Of a stretch of DNA of 34,801 bases, positions 25,967 to 33,105 are shown one piece after another. The number at the start of each line of letters is the position of its first letter. The stretch's first letter is position 1. The translations under genes and the position numbers were made by a program. The stretch comes from Deltaproteobacteria bacterium. Its GTDB lineage: Bacteria; Desulfobacterota; Desulfuromonadia; Desulfuromonadales; Geopsychrobacteraceae. Location: contig JAJRQB010000042.1 of the NCBI GenBank assembly GCA_024280485.1, positions 1-34,801 of the forward strand. The letters are read 5' to 3'. The notes under the pieces were generated by a model that searched no databases, was not told where the DNA came from, and saw nothing but the letters and a program-made list of their open reading frames with translations.

Positions 25967-26422
25967 CTACTCATCTAGCATCTCACCGGAACCACCGGCT
26001 TCGGCGGGAAGATCCTTGAATTTAGGCAAGCCGTCGCGCATCGGATGCACGGTCTCCTGATAGTGAACGTGGAAGCCGGGGGTAAAGGCGAAGTCCTGGA
26101 TAATCACCGCGGGCAGATCAACCAGCCCCATCGTGGGATGATCGATAAGAACGTGGCTGCCACAACTCTTGCACCACTTGCGCTGACTGGGGCCGGGGCC
26201 GTTATTTGCGGCGGCGAGCTTGTCAAAGGTGCCGAGGTTGTCCGCGCCCTTATTGATCTTCAGGCTCTCCTGTTTCCACAGGGTAAAGGGGTTGACCTGG
26301 CCTGCCGACCAATGCCGACATGAATCGCAATGGCAATATCCCATGGCTTCGGGCTGACCCTCTATGCTGAACTCAACCGCACCACAAAAACAGCTGCCCT
26401 GGTAACTTGTCGTCTGGTTCAT
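25967..26422 (-). CDS. GFA-family (glutathione-dependent formaldehyde-activating enzyme / CENP-V-like) protein
   Basis: This 151-residue zinc-binding protein has the family's cysteine pattern: GSCFCGAVEF (about 9-18), YCHCDSCRHW (about 30-39) and KWCKSCGSH (about 90-98). The start at 26422 has GAGGAGAG just upstream; an in-frame ATG at 26473 lacks it and overlaps the nitrilase end region. Most family members have no demonstrated enzyme activity and the name comes from one Paracoccus protein. It converges on the glycosidase gene with a 39-base gap. Confidence 0.85.
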   Translation of the reverse strand: MNQTTSYQGSCFCGAVEFSIEGQPEAMGYCHCDSCRHWSAGQVNPFTLWKQESLKINKGADNLGTFDKLAAANNGPGPSQRKWCKSCGSHVLIDHPTMGLVDLPAVIIQDFAFTPGFHVHYQETVHPMRDGLPKFKDLPAEAGGSGEMLDE

Positions 26423-26462
26423 GATCTCTCCTCTTCGCGCAAAATTGTTTAAGCTCTGCCTG

Positions 26463-27407
26463 CTAATCCTCAAACACCACCGATGATTGAGGCCGGGTAT
26501 TCACATGGAGTTGGAAAATATCCGGCCGCGAATAATGTCCGGCAACGTCGAACACTCTGCGTGCAATATCAATTTTTCCGTGATCAAGTTCACAATACAA
26601 TATGCCGGATTCTCTTCGTAACGGACCCGCAACAATCTCCCCTCCGGGGGCGATGACGACGGAATCTCCGGGATTCACCCACTCTTCAGGGTCAGGATAC
26701 AGCTGTGATTTTCCTGGGAGATCATCCGGGAAATCACTGCCCTACATCAGGTTTCCGCAGCCCAGAACCCAGCAACGTCCTTCACGCGCTATGTGTTGCA
26801 GGCTACCGAGCCAACCATCACCGCTATCATAGGTCGGGGCGATATAGATCTCGACACCCTGAGAATACAAGGCATAGCGCGCCAGAGGCATGTAGTTTTC
26901 CCAGCACGGCAATGCCCCGATGCGACCCGCCGGGGTTTCAACAACCTTCAACCCGGAGGCATCGCCGAAGCCCCAGACCATCCGTTCAGGATTGGTCGGC
27001 ATCAGCTTACGATGTTTATTCAGCAGAGTCCCGTCGGGACCGATAATAATAAGCGTATTGTAAAGAGTCGAGCGGCTGAGCTGGCTGTCACGCTCTTCGA
27101 TGCCACACAGGATGGTGACCGCATGTTCGCGAGCCGCTTCATACAACGGGAGCAGATCATCCGATTCCATGCTTACCGCATTATCAAACAGGCGCTTATA
27201 CAACTCTTCCGACAGATTCCAATCGCCGCCGGGCCTGAGACGCCACACCCAGGTGGGATAGCCGGGAATAAACGCTTCGGTGAATACCACGAGATCGGGT
27301 TTCTGCGCCGCGGCCTCCTTCACCGCAGCAACCGCCAACGCAATCGATTTCTGCTTATCGAGAAATGCCGGTGCTCTTTGGACTATTGCTACCTTGGTCA
27401 TCCTCAC
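26463..27407 (-). pseudogene. Nitrilase-superfamily gene interrupted by one in-frame amber codon
   Basis: The reading frame would encode a 314-residue nitrilase (branch 1), the usual length, but codon 222 is TAG (26744-26742). The N-terminal 221 residues hold the whole catalytic triad: E in VFTEAFIPGYP, K in NKHRKLMPT and C in ALPCWENYMPLAR. After the TAG the same frame continues with conserved nitrilase sequence (GSDFPDDLPGK, LYPDPEEW, NPGDSVVIAPGGEIVAGPL, VAGHYSRPDIFQLHVN). No frameshift is involved. A GTG at 27407 with GGGAGG seven bases upstream, or an ATG at 27401, starts it. Options are a recent point-mutation pseudogene, a sequencing error, or read-through. A GEMM-type riboswitch lies in the upstream leader. 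Confidence 0.85.
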
Positions 27408-27489
27408 GGTCGGTCCTCCCTGGTGAGAGTTGACTGCGCGGCGACCGTGATGTATCGCTGGTCATAGTCGGTTTGCTATGAAGTTCAGT

Positions 27490-27610
27490 AAAAAAAACCG
27501 ACCTCCCGCGCAGAATGAATATCCTTCGGTAGCTCGGCTATCTTGGTAGGTTTAGTGGAAAGACCCGTAGCTTTCTGCTCCGGTTTCTCAACCGGGTTAG
27601 CTTTTTCGGG
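27490..27610 (-). promoter_or_regulatory. GEMM-class (c-di-GMP-I-like) riboswitch with terminator platform
   Basis: On the minus strand the order of conserved elements matches GEMM RNAs: GCTAACC, a stem-loop (CCGGTT...AACCGG, loop GAG), AGAAAGCTACGGGTCT, then GGT...ACC and GCTA...TAGC pairings, and GATAGCCGAGCTACCGAAGG at the 3' side. About 30 bases on, GGAGGTCGGT is followed by eight T (plus-strand A run, 27490-27497). TCGGT can pair with the ACCGA of the aptamer's 3' strand, so aptamer folding and terminator formation would exclude each other, which predicts an ON switch. The next gene on this strand is the nitrilase, 82 bases further. Ligand specificity (c-di-GMP or cGAMP) cannot be decided by eye. 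Confidence 0.72.
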
Positions 27611-27671
27611 GAACAGTGGTTTTGACTATACCACCAATTGTTAACCATTGCGGTGATCTATATGGAATTAA

Positions 27672-28253
27672 TCATCTGCAGCCCTTTTTACCCGCAACGC
27701 TCCGCACCCTGACCGGGCCCTGCTTCTCCGGGCGCTTTCCGGTTATATCCCGGTAATAGTCCGCAAGAATCTCGAAATCGGCCTCAATATCGCCACTCGG
27801 TTCGAACATCCGCTCGATACCGATCCGCTTGCTTGGATAGTCGATATAGCCGAGCGCGATCGGCACCTTAGCCGCCAGGGCGATATGATGAAAGCCGCCC
27901 TTCCAGTGTTTGGTCAGGCTGCGCGTCCCCTCAGGAGAGATCGCCAGCACAAACTGCTCGCGGCTGGCAAAGGACTCGATCACCTTTCTGGTAAAGCCGA
28001 TCCCCTCCCGCCGATTAACCGGAATACCACCCATCGCGCGCATGATCGGATCGAGCGGTCCCTTGAACAGGGTATGCTTACCGACCCAATTGACCCGCAA
28101 GCCACTGGCCCACATCGCCAGAAGCCCCAGCGGAAAATCCCAGTTACTGGTATGTGGAGCCCCGACCAGAACATACTTGTCCCGAGGGGGGAGAGAGAAG
28201 GAGACCTGCCAGCCGATCAGCTTGAGTATGGTTGTCGCAATAGATTTGATCAT
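27672..28253 (-). CDS. Lysophospholipid acyltransferase family protein (PlsC-like)
   Basis: This 193-residue acyltransferase carries the HX4D catalytic motif in GAPHTSNWDFPLG (about 32-44) and the substrate-binding segments GGIPVNRREG and LAISPEGTRS, corresponding to motifs II and III of the PlsC family. It is shorter than typical PlsC (about 240), as is common for stand-alone family members. The ATG at 28253 has only a weak ribosome-binding site. Membrane phospholipid or lipid-precursor acylation is the likely role. It does not appear to form an operon with the nitrilase, because the riboswitch and its terminator lie between them. Confidence 0.85.
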   Translation of the reverse strand: MIKSIATTILKLIGWQVSFSLPPRDKYVLVGAPHTSNWDFPLGLLAMWASGLRVNWVGKHTLFKGPLDPIMRAMGGIPVNRREGIGFTRKVIESFASREQFVLAISPEGTRSLTKHWKGGFHHIALAAKVPIALGYIDYPSKRIGIERMFEPSGDIEADFEILADYYRDITGKRPEKQGPVRVRSVAGKKGCR

Positions 28254-28516
28254 TTGGTGAATATACTATCAATAAGGGGAGAGGGTCTAAGACTAAGAGG
28301 TATTCTACTACCGTTACTTTCTCTTGAATTAAGGAAACTGTCTCAGCCCCTCTGCAAAAGCGTAGAGAGGAAGTTCAGAAGAAGCCAAGAATGGCAGAAA
28401 GTCAAACCTGACACAGGCATGAATCCGCTCCATGACATCTTATGTCACAGGTGGAGTAAAGGGGATAACCAGATTACGGAATATGTAAACTCCCCCCTCT
28501 TTCCAGTCCTCGGCGT
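28254..28516. other. Non-coding stretch before the ATPase operon
   Basis: No gene is supported. A small inverted repeat TGACAT-CTT-ATGTCA is at 28433-28447. The stretch changes from GC-richer DNA on the acyltransferase side to the AT-rich ATPase locus, so a boundary of an acquired segment could lie here. No direct-repeat or integrase evidence was found. Confidence 0.4.
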
Positions 28517-28564
28517 ATTGTCAATCAACTTAGCAATAAATTTATTGCTAAGTTGATTGACAAT
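28517..28564. repeat. Perfect 48-bp palindrome upstream of the ATPase operon
   Basis: The sequence from 28517 to 28564 equals its own reverse complement over all 48 bases. The core is GCAATAAATTTATTGC and the ends are ATTGTCAATC and GATTGACAAT. Its right end contains the -35 hexamer of the operon's promoter. A palindrome this long and perfect is far beyond an ordinary operator, and could be a dimeric/tetrameric repressor site, a replication or recombination site, or a cruciform/hairpin element. Confidence 0.95.
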
Positions 28565-28585
28565 TTATTTATTGTCTTCTATTCT
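28557..28585 (+). promoter_or_regulatory. Sigma-70 promoter of the two-ATPase operon
   Basis: A perfect -35 TTGACA (28557-28562), a 17-base spacer and TATTCT (28580-28585) form a good promoter. Transcription would start near 28592, leaving a leader of about 27 bases with AGGGAGG at 28607-28613. Both hexamers are embedded in the inverted repeats, so strong autoregulation or silencing is expected. Confidence 0.7.
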
Positions 28586-28605
28586 GGCAATAAATAAATT
28601 GTCAA
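28557..28605. repeat. Second inverted repeat overlapping the ATPase promoter
   Basis: TTGACAATTTATTTATTG (28557-28574) and CAATAAATAAATTGTCAA (28588-28605) are perfect 18-base inverted arms around a 13-base spacer. Its left arm overlaps the right end of the 48-base palindrome, so the octamer TTGACAAT occurs three times in 90 bases (28517-28524 inverted, 28557-28564 direct, 28598-28605 inverted). The spacer carries the -10 element, so a protein bound to the arms would cover the promoter. Confidence 0.95.
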
Positions 28606-28618
28606 CAGGGAGGATCTC

Positions 28619-29737
28619 ATATCAAACAAATACTATCAACGCCCAGAACTCACCGCGAAAGTTTGGAGAAAGCTCAAAAACGGCGAGCACTTACTGATTC
28701 CAGGACCAAGACGAATCGGCAAAACTTCCTTGCTCTACCACCTCCGGGATAATCCCCAGGAGGGATTTTTCCCAACCTATGTGATCACAGAGGCAGCAGA
28801 CTCACTAAATGAATTCTACCGTAAACTGTATTCACATCTTACCCAGGAAGATATATTCAGCGGGCTAAAAAAACTAACAACAAAAGCCCAACAATCAATC
28901 AAAAAAATAAAAATAGAGGAAATCGGCACGAAAGGCGTCAAGTTCGCTGCCGCTGAAATAAATTACCTTGAAGAATTCACCCGCCTTATTCGTAATTTAG
29001 AGCTAGATAGAAAAATTGTTCTAATGATTGATGAATTTCCTCAAACGCTGGAAAACATCCTCGAATACAAGAGTAAGCAGGAAGCGATACAGTTGCTTCA
29101 AACCCAGCGTGAACTTCGTATTGACCCGGAGATTAAAAAGAAACTGCTGTTCATTTATGTCGGTTCAATTGGCTTGGAAAATGTGGTTTCTCGCATCGAC
29201 TCTACAAAGCACATCAACGATCTTGCGAAGGTAACCCTCCCGGCCCTCACCAGGGAACAAGCGTTGGAGTTTATAGATGAAACTTTTACCGACCATCAAC
29301 TAGCAAAATGCCCAGATGTTATTAGCTATCTATTTGACTCTATCGAATGGCTGATTCCCTTCTACCTCAGAGCCGTCGTCGAAGAGCTTCCCACAACGGA
29401 CCTAACAACTGCACACGTCGATACAGCCATTGATGAACTACTGGAATGCCGCAACCACTTTGAACATTGGCACTCGAGATTAAGGACCGCGCTCAATAAG
29501 GACGAATACCTTTTTGCCAAAGCCCTACTCAACCTGGCATCAACTCCCAAAAAGCAACATATCTCCAGTGCAGAAATTACCGACCTCGCAGTACAACACA
29601 AAGTTCTGGATCATCAAACCGAAGTCATGGGCATGCTTAAGCACGATGGCTACCTGAACAACCATGAAAATCCGCAAGAGTACAGTTTCAACTCTCCCAT
29701 CGTGCGCCTTTGGTGGTGGCGCAACATTGCCAACTAA
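28619..29737 (+). CDS. AAA/archaeal-type ATPase (PF01637-like) with C-terminal winged helix; apparent AUA start
   Basis: This protein has 372 residues if it starts at ATA 28619, five bases after AGGGAGG. There is no ATG, GTG or TTG in frame between the upstream stop (28595) and the TTG at 28730. That TTG lies inside the P-loop (LIPGPRRIGKTSLLYHL), so it cannot be the functional start. Walker A is GPRRIGKTS (about 28-36), Walker B is IVLMIDEFP (about 133-141), and FIYVGSIGLENV is a sensor-like strand. The C-terminus (MGMLKHDGYL, then YSFNSPIVRLWWWRN) is the winged helix ending in the SP-x-x-R-x-WW motif of archaeal-type ATPases. No nuclease or other effector domain is seen. It is co-transcribed with the next ATPase (18-base gap). 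Function unknown; a defence or stress switch is a guess. Confidence 0.82.
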   Translation: MSNKYYQRPELTAKVWRKLKNGEHLLIPGPRRIGKTSLLYHLRDNPQEGFFPTYVITEAADSLNEFYRKLYSHLTQEDIFSGLKKLTTKAQQSIKKIKIEEIGTKGVKFAAAEINYLEEFTRLIRNLELDRKIVLMIDEFPQTLENILEYKSKQEAIQLLQTQRELRIDPEIKKKLLFIYVGSIGLENVVSRIDSTKHINDLAKVTLPALTREQALEFIDETFTDHQLAKCPDVISYLFDSIEWLIPFYLRAVVEELPTTDLTTAHVDTAIDELLECRNHFEHWHSRLRTALNKDEYLFAKALLNLASTPKKQHISSAEITDLAVQHKVLDHQTEVMGMLKHDGYLNNHENPQEYSFNSPIVRLWWWRNIAN

Positions 29738-29755
29738 GAACTAAAGAGGTAAACA

Positions 29756-32083
29756 ATGAATCCAGTCAGCGCAATATATACGCCACAGGAAATGAGCGAA
29801 GCAGATTTCCGCTCCCGCTTTTCCGTTCGTACAGAAATTCTAGAAGAACTTGTGCAAACGGCTGTCACGGTCGGCCGCAACGAAATCCCGCGCCATGTCA
29901 TCATCCAGGGGCAACGCGGGCAAGGAAAATCAAGCCTTCTACGGATGACCTATCTGCGCGTCAGTGAAAATAAAGAGACGACCGATTGGCTGGTCCCGGT
30001 TCTTTTCAGAGAAGAGCTTTATGGTGTCGGTAAACTTTATAAACTTTGGGAACATATTGCAGATTTACTCAGTGTGCAACCTGGCCTTGAAAATTTACCG
30101 GACGAGTTTGAAGCTGCAGAAGATGATCCACACTACGAGAAGGATTGCTATCAGATACTTGAGGCAGCACTTCGCAAACACGATATCTGCCTACTGCTAC
30201 TGATTGATAATATTGGTGAACTGCTAACCAAGTTTAAAAAGCAGGAGCAGCAGCGACTGCGTAAGATCTTAAGCTCAACAAACAGGCTACGGATCATTGG
30301 TGCGTCGACCGTGATGCTGGAGCAACATTTCGACCAGAGCACACCCTTTTATCAGTTTTTCAAGATGATATCACTCAAGGGTCTTAATGCTGAAGAAGCC
30401 CTCACCCTACTGCGCAACCTTGGTGACGATCATCAGAAAAAAATTCTGGAAGAGATCCTTAAAAGCAACCCCGGACGGATAGAAACCCTGCGTCGCCTAA
30501 CCTCCGGTGTCCCTAGAACTATTTTGTTACTTTTTGAAATTTTACTCAACGACAATGGCGACGCCATACATGACCTCGAAAGCCTCCTTGACCGAGTAAC
30601 TCCTCTATACAAACACCGAATGGACGATCTCCCCACCCAACAACAAGAGATCGTCGACGCTGTAGCCCTGGCATGGGACGCCATTGGAGTAAAAGAAATT
30701 GCCAAAATTTGCCGTCTACCCAGCAAACAGGTGTCGGCGCAGCTCAAGCAATTGATCAAGAGCCACATTATCCATCAAGAACCAACCTCGACCAAGAATC
30801 ACTTATACCGGCTGGAAGAACGATTTTTCAACATCTGGTATTTGATGCGCAACGGCCGCGCCCGGGATCGTCAACGTACGCTCTGGTTGGTCCGTTTCCT
30901 TCAAAGCTGGTGCAATAGCGAGGAGCTATTTAAGCGAGCCGAACGCCACCTTCACGCTATCGAAACAGGTTGCATAAAACCTAATCATGCTCGATTTCTT
31001 ACTGAAGCACTAACCTATGCAGGACTGACTGCAGCCCAGGAAGATCAACTCATCAAAGCTACTCGACTAATTCTCCCGAAAGAGGAACAATCCCTCCTCC
31101 CCACTTCACGCAATGAATACATGGAAAAGGCTATGACCGCCTTTGAGGCAAAGGAATACCAAAAAGCGGAAGAAGGCTTCATTCTGGCAGCAAAAGCCGA
31201 TGTCCCGAAAGCTATGGAGATACTCGGATTGCTCTACACTCATCATTTTGAACGCTACGAGGATGCGGAACGATATTTCCTAATGGCAATTGAGAACGGT
31301 CAGTCAAGCTCCATGCACCATCTCGCTTCACTCTATACCCATCATTTCAAGCGGTATAATGAAGCTGAACGTTATTTTCTTATGGCGGTTGAAAATGGTC
31401 TACCTGATGCCATGTACAACCTTGCTTTACTCTATGAAGAACATTTCAAAAACTATGAAGATGCAGAGCGCTATTACCTCATGGCGATCAAAAATGATTA
31501 CACCGATGCCATAAACAATCTCGCGTTACTCTATGAAATACACTTAGATCGCCGTGAGGCCGCCGAAAAATACTTTCTGATGGCAGTTGAAAATGGCGCG
31601 ACGGAAGTTAATTTCAACCTTGCATTATTTTATTTTGAACAAGCAATAAACCTTGCCAAAGTCATAGAGCTAAGTGAACTTGCAGCGCAACATGAAGACA
31701 TGAAGAAAGATCCACGACAGCAACTTCAGTTGACGCGCGCATTGCTCTGGGGGGGCAAATACTCTGAAGCCTTCACTTCCTTGCAAAAAGTCTTGTCCGT
31801 CATTGACCTAAACAACTTTGGATCCGTATTTTCGGATACATTGCTCTTTCTCGCAGCCTCAGGTCAAACAGCCTACAGCCTACAGTTGTTCGAAGATAAG
31901 CAACATACAAAGCTCAATCTACAAGACCACTTCAAACCGGTTTACTATGCTCTGTTGAGCAAAACAGGCCCCACTCGTGCAGATGATTTCAAACGGATGG
32001 GACCAGAATTAAAGGAAACCGTTAACGAAATTTTAGCCGCCATCAAAGAACTGGAAATCAGATATTTTCCAACATCAAATTAA
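29756..32083 (+). CDS. STAND-like NTPase with winged helix and Sel1/TPR-like repeats
   Basis: This is a 775-residue protein with GAGG seven bases before its ATG. An N-terminal P-loop NTPase has VIIQGQRGQGKSSLLRM (about 48-64) as Walker A and CLLLLIDNIGELL (about 145-157) as Walker B. GLNAEEALTLLRNLG is an AAA-type lid. A winged helix lies around residues 305-365 (IGVKEIAKICRLPSKQVSAQL to RLEERFFNIWYLM). Residues about 458-670 are helical repeats of Sel1/TPR type, including four near-identical 33-residue units. The order NTPase, winged helix, repeats is that of signal-transducing STAND ATPases, in which the repeats sense a ligand. No effector domain is attached, so the partner ATPase or another protein would have to act. 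An intrinsic terminator follows 65 bases after the stop. Confidence 0.82.
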   Translation: MNPVSAIYTPQEMSEADFRSRFSVRTEILEELVQTAVTVGRNEIPRHVIIQGQRGQGKSSLLRMTYLRVSENKETTDWLVPVLFREELYGVGKLYKLWEHIADLLSVQPGLENLPDEFEAAEDDPHYEKDCYQILEAALRKHDICLLLLIDNIGELLTKFKKQEQQRLRKILSSTNRLRIIGASTVMLEQHFDQSTPFYQFFKMISLKGLNAEEALTLLRNLGDDHQKKILEEILKSNPGRIETLRRLTSGVPRTILLLFEILLNDNGDAIHDLESLLDRVTPLYKHRMDDLPTQQQEIVDAVALAWDAIGVKEIAKICRLPSKQVSAQLKQLIKSHIIHQEPTSTKNHLYRLEERFFNIWYLMRNGRARDRQRTLWLVRFLQSWCNSEELFKRAERHLHAIETGCIKPNHARFLTEALTYAGLTAAQEDQLIKATRLILPKEEQSLLPTSRNEYMEKAMTAFEAKEYQKAEEGFILAAKADVPKAMEILGLLYTHHFERYEDAERYFLMAIENGQSSSMHHLASLYTHHFKRYNEAERYFLMAVENGLPDAMYNLALLYEEHFKNYEDAERYYLMAIKNDYTDAINNLALLYEIHLDRREAAEKYFLMAVENGATEVNFNLALFYFEQAINLAKVIELSELAAQHEDMKKDPRQQLQLTRALLWGGKYSEAFTSLQKVLSVIDLNNFGSVFSDTLLFLAASGQTAYSLQLFEDKQHTKLNLQDHFKPVYYALLSKTGPTRADDFKRMGPELKETVNEILAAIKELEIRYFPTSN
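31229..31624 (+). repeat. Four tandem 99-bp (33-residue) Sel1-like repeats inside the STAND-like gene
   Basis: Four consecutive units of 33 residues follow the pattern LLYxxHFxRYEDAERYFLMA then (I/V)ENGxxDAMxNLA. Units 1 to 3 are much more alike than usual for Sel1 repeats, and unit 4 (LLYEIHLDRREAAEKYF) is more divergent. A degenerate part-unit (LFYFEQA) follows. The exact 33-residue period with no indels suggests recent duplication and possible copy-number variation. Confidence 0.85.
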
Positions 32084-32148
32084 GATGACGGAAAACGAAG
32101 AGGTCACTGTAGGAACTCAATAAATAAGCAAACCAACTTCATCTACCT

Positions 32149-32192
32149 GAATTAAAAAAGACCCCATCTCACGACGGGGTCTTTTTTAATTC
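32149..32192. terminator. Bidirectional intrinsic terminator between the ATPase operon and the toxin-antitoxin pair
   Basis: GAATTAAAAAAGACCCC and GGGGTCTTTTTTAATTC form a perfect 17-base inverted repeat around TATCTCACGAC-like loop sequence. Each strand ends its stem with a T-run, so it terminates transcription from both convergent units. Confidence 0.93.
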
Positions 32193-32210
32193 AATCTATG
32201 TTGCAGTGAA

Positions 32211-32717
32211 TCAGCAATGGCAGAGGGGTGAACTATTCTGCCATTTTTCATGATCAAAGATCATCGAAAGCAGTGACTTGCCGCAGGGTTCTTTCGAAGC
32301 AATCTCCTCCAGATGATCCTCGTAATCCTCTATCTTCTGCCCCTTGGCAACCAGAGTGCGCAGCAGAAGTTCATTCTGAACCTGCATCTGCGTTGGCGAT
32401 GTTTCGCTCTCCCAGCGGGAAACCTGCTCAGGCCGAACGTGGAGTTTGCGGGCGCAATCGGCCTTGGACCAGCCTAGAGACTTGCGGAGAAAACCGATCT
32501 CTTCTGCAACCAAGCGCTCTACCTTGTTGACCAGCAACATGGCAAGGCTGTGGTGCAGACCGGCCAGATTCGGAATGGAGACCAGCTTGTGCCCGCAAGC
32601 GGGGCATTGTCGCACCAGGATGTTTTGCAGGGCGACAGAGCTGAGCCCCGACTCTGCGTAACGGATCGTCTCTCTTTTTTCTATGAGTTCTGCATTTCTG
32701 CAGTCAGGACAGTTCAT
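32211..32717 (-). CDS. MqsA-like antitoxin/regulator: zinc finger plus HTH
   Basis: This 168-residue protein has an N-terminal YgiT/MqsA-type zinc finger with CPDC at residues 3-6 and CPAC at about 38-41. A Xre-type helix-turn-helix follows: IGFLRKSLGWSKADCARKLHVRPEQVSRWE (about 73-102). The C-terminal 45 residues are helical. This is the architecture of antitoxins encoded with MqsR/DUF4258-type toxins. Its start overlaps the toxin stop by four bases (ATGA, 32714-32717), so it is the second gene of a toxin-first operon. It probably represses the operon by binding the palindrome upstream of the toxin. Confidence 0.85.
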   Translation of the reverse strand: MNCPDCRNAELIEKRETIRYAESGLSSVALQNILVRQCPACGHKLVSIPNLAGLHHSLAMLLVNKVERLVAEEIGFLRKSLGWSKADCARKLHVRPEQVSRWESETSPTQMQVQNELLLRTLVAKGQKIEDYEDHLEEIASKEPCGKSLLSMIFDHEKWQNSSPLCHC

Positions 32718-32995
32718 TCTGTTCTCCAGGCTGTGACGACCAATACTTCTTCTTCAGAGAGAAACTCAACGACAACAACGATCTTCCGGGTTCTAACCTG
32801 ATGCCACCAGCCTCCATCGCTCCATTCCGCTTCTTCAACAACACCGGCCCGCATCACGTTCTCACAATCAAGCATAGTGAGTGACCGCTGCCTGAGCCGT
32901 TCAATGGCGTGCGGCTGAGAATAGGTGACGAGACCAGCATTCAGAATGTGACGTAGCAACTTTCGCGCTTCGACAGCTTTGATTGGTAGCTTCAT
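32714..32995 (-). CDS. DUF4258-family putative toxin
   Basis: This 93-residue small protein is of the DUF4258 type. The conserved pattern is YSQPHAIERLRQRSLTMLD (about 25-43), where the family has SxHAxxRMxxR, then DCENVMRAGVVEEAE, and a final strand IVVVVEFLSEEEVLVVTAWR. DUF4258 proteins are found with YgiT/MqsA-type antitoxins and are presumed to be RNases related to RelE/MqsR folds. The upstream site is a weak ribosome-binding sequence (CAGG). Toxic activity is an inference from family and gene order. Confidence 0.8.
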   Translation of the reverse strand: MKLPIKAVEARKLLRHILNAGLVTYSQPHAIERLRQRSLTMLDCENVMRAGVVEEAEWSDGGWWHQVRTRKIVVVVEFLSEEEVLVVTAWRTE

Positions 32996-33034
32996 TCAGT
33001 ATACCTGCCACAAGTATTGTTTTCAACTATTGAC

Positions 33035-33049
33035 TTGCGTTCAACGCAA
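33035..33049. promoter_or_regulatory. Palindromic operator candidate of the toxin-antitoxin operon
   Basis: TTGCGTT-C-AACGCAA is a perfect 15-base palindrome 40 bases upstream of the toxin start. On the minus strand it overlaps a possible -35 (TTGAAC) that is followed by AACAAT after 17 bases, so binding of the HTH antitoxin there would block transcription. Confidence 0.55.
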
Positions 33050-33105
33050 TATCTATCAATGGTTGGCAAAGGGTAAGTCAGTGACACAGAAAGCTTAAAA
33101 CAACA

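Noticed and set aside
27885-28556. Plus-strand frame of 223 codons running into the 48-base palindrome
   Set aside because: Mostly antisense to the acyltransferase gene, and the remainder has low-quality composition.
28730-29737. TTG at 28730 as the start of the first ATPase
   Set aside because: It would remove the Walker A motif, which lies just upstream in the same open frame, and it lacks a ribosome-binding site.
32996-33030. TTGAAA-N17-TATACT as promoter of the toxin gene
   Set aside because: The hexamers are good but the -10 ends two bases before the toxin ATG, so transcription would start inside the gene. The site overlapping the palindrome is preferred.
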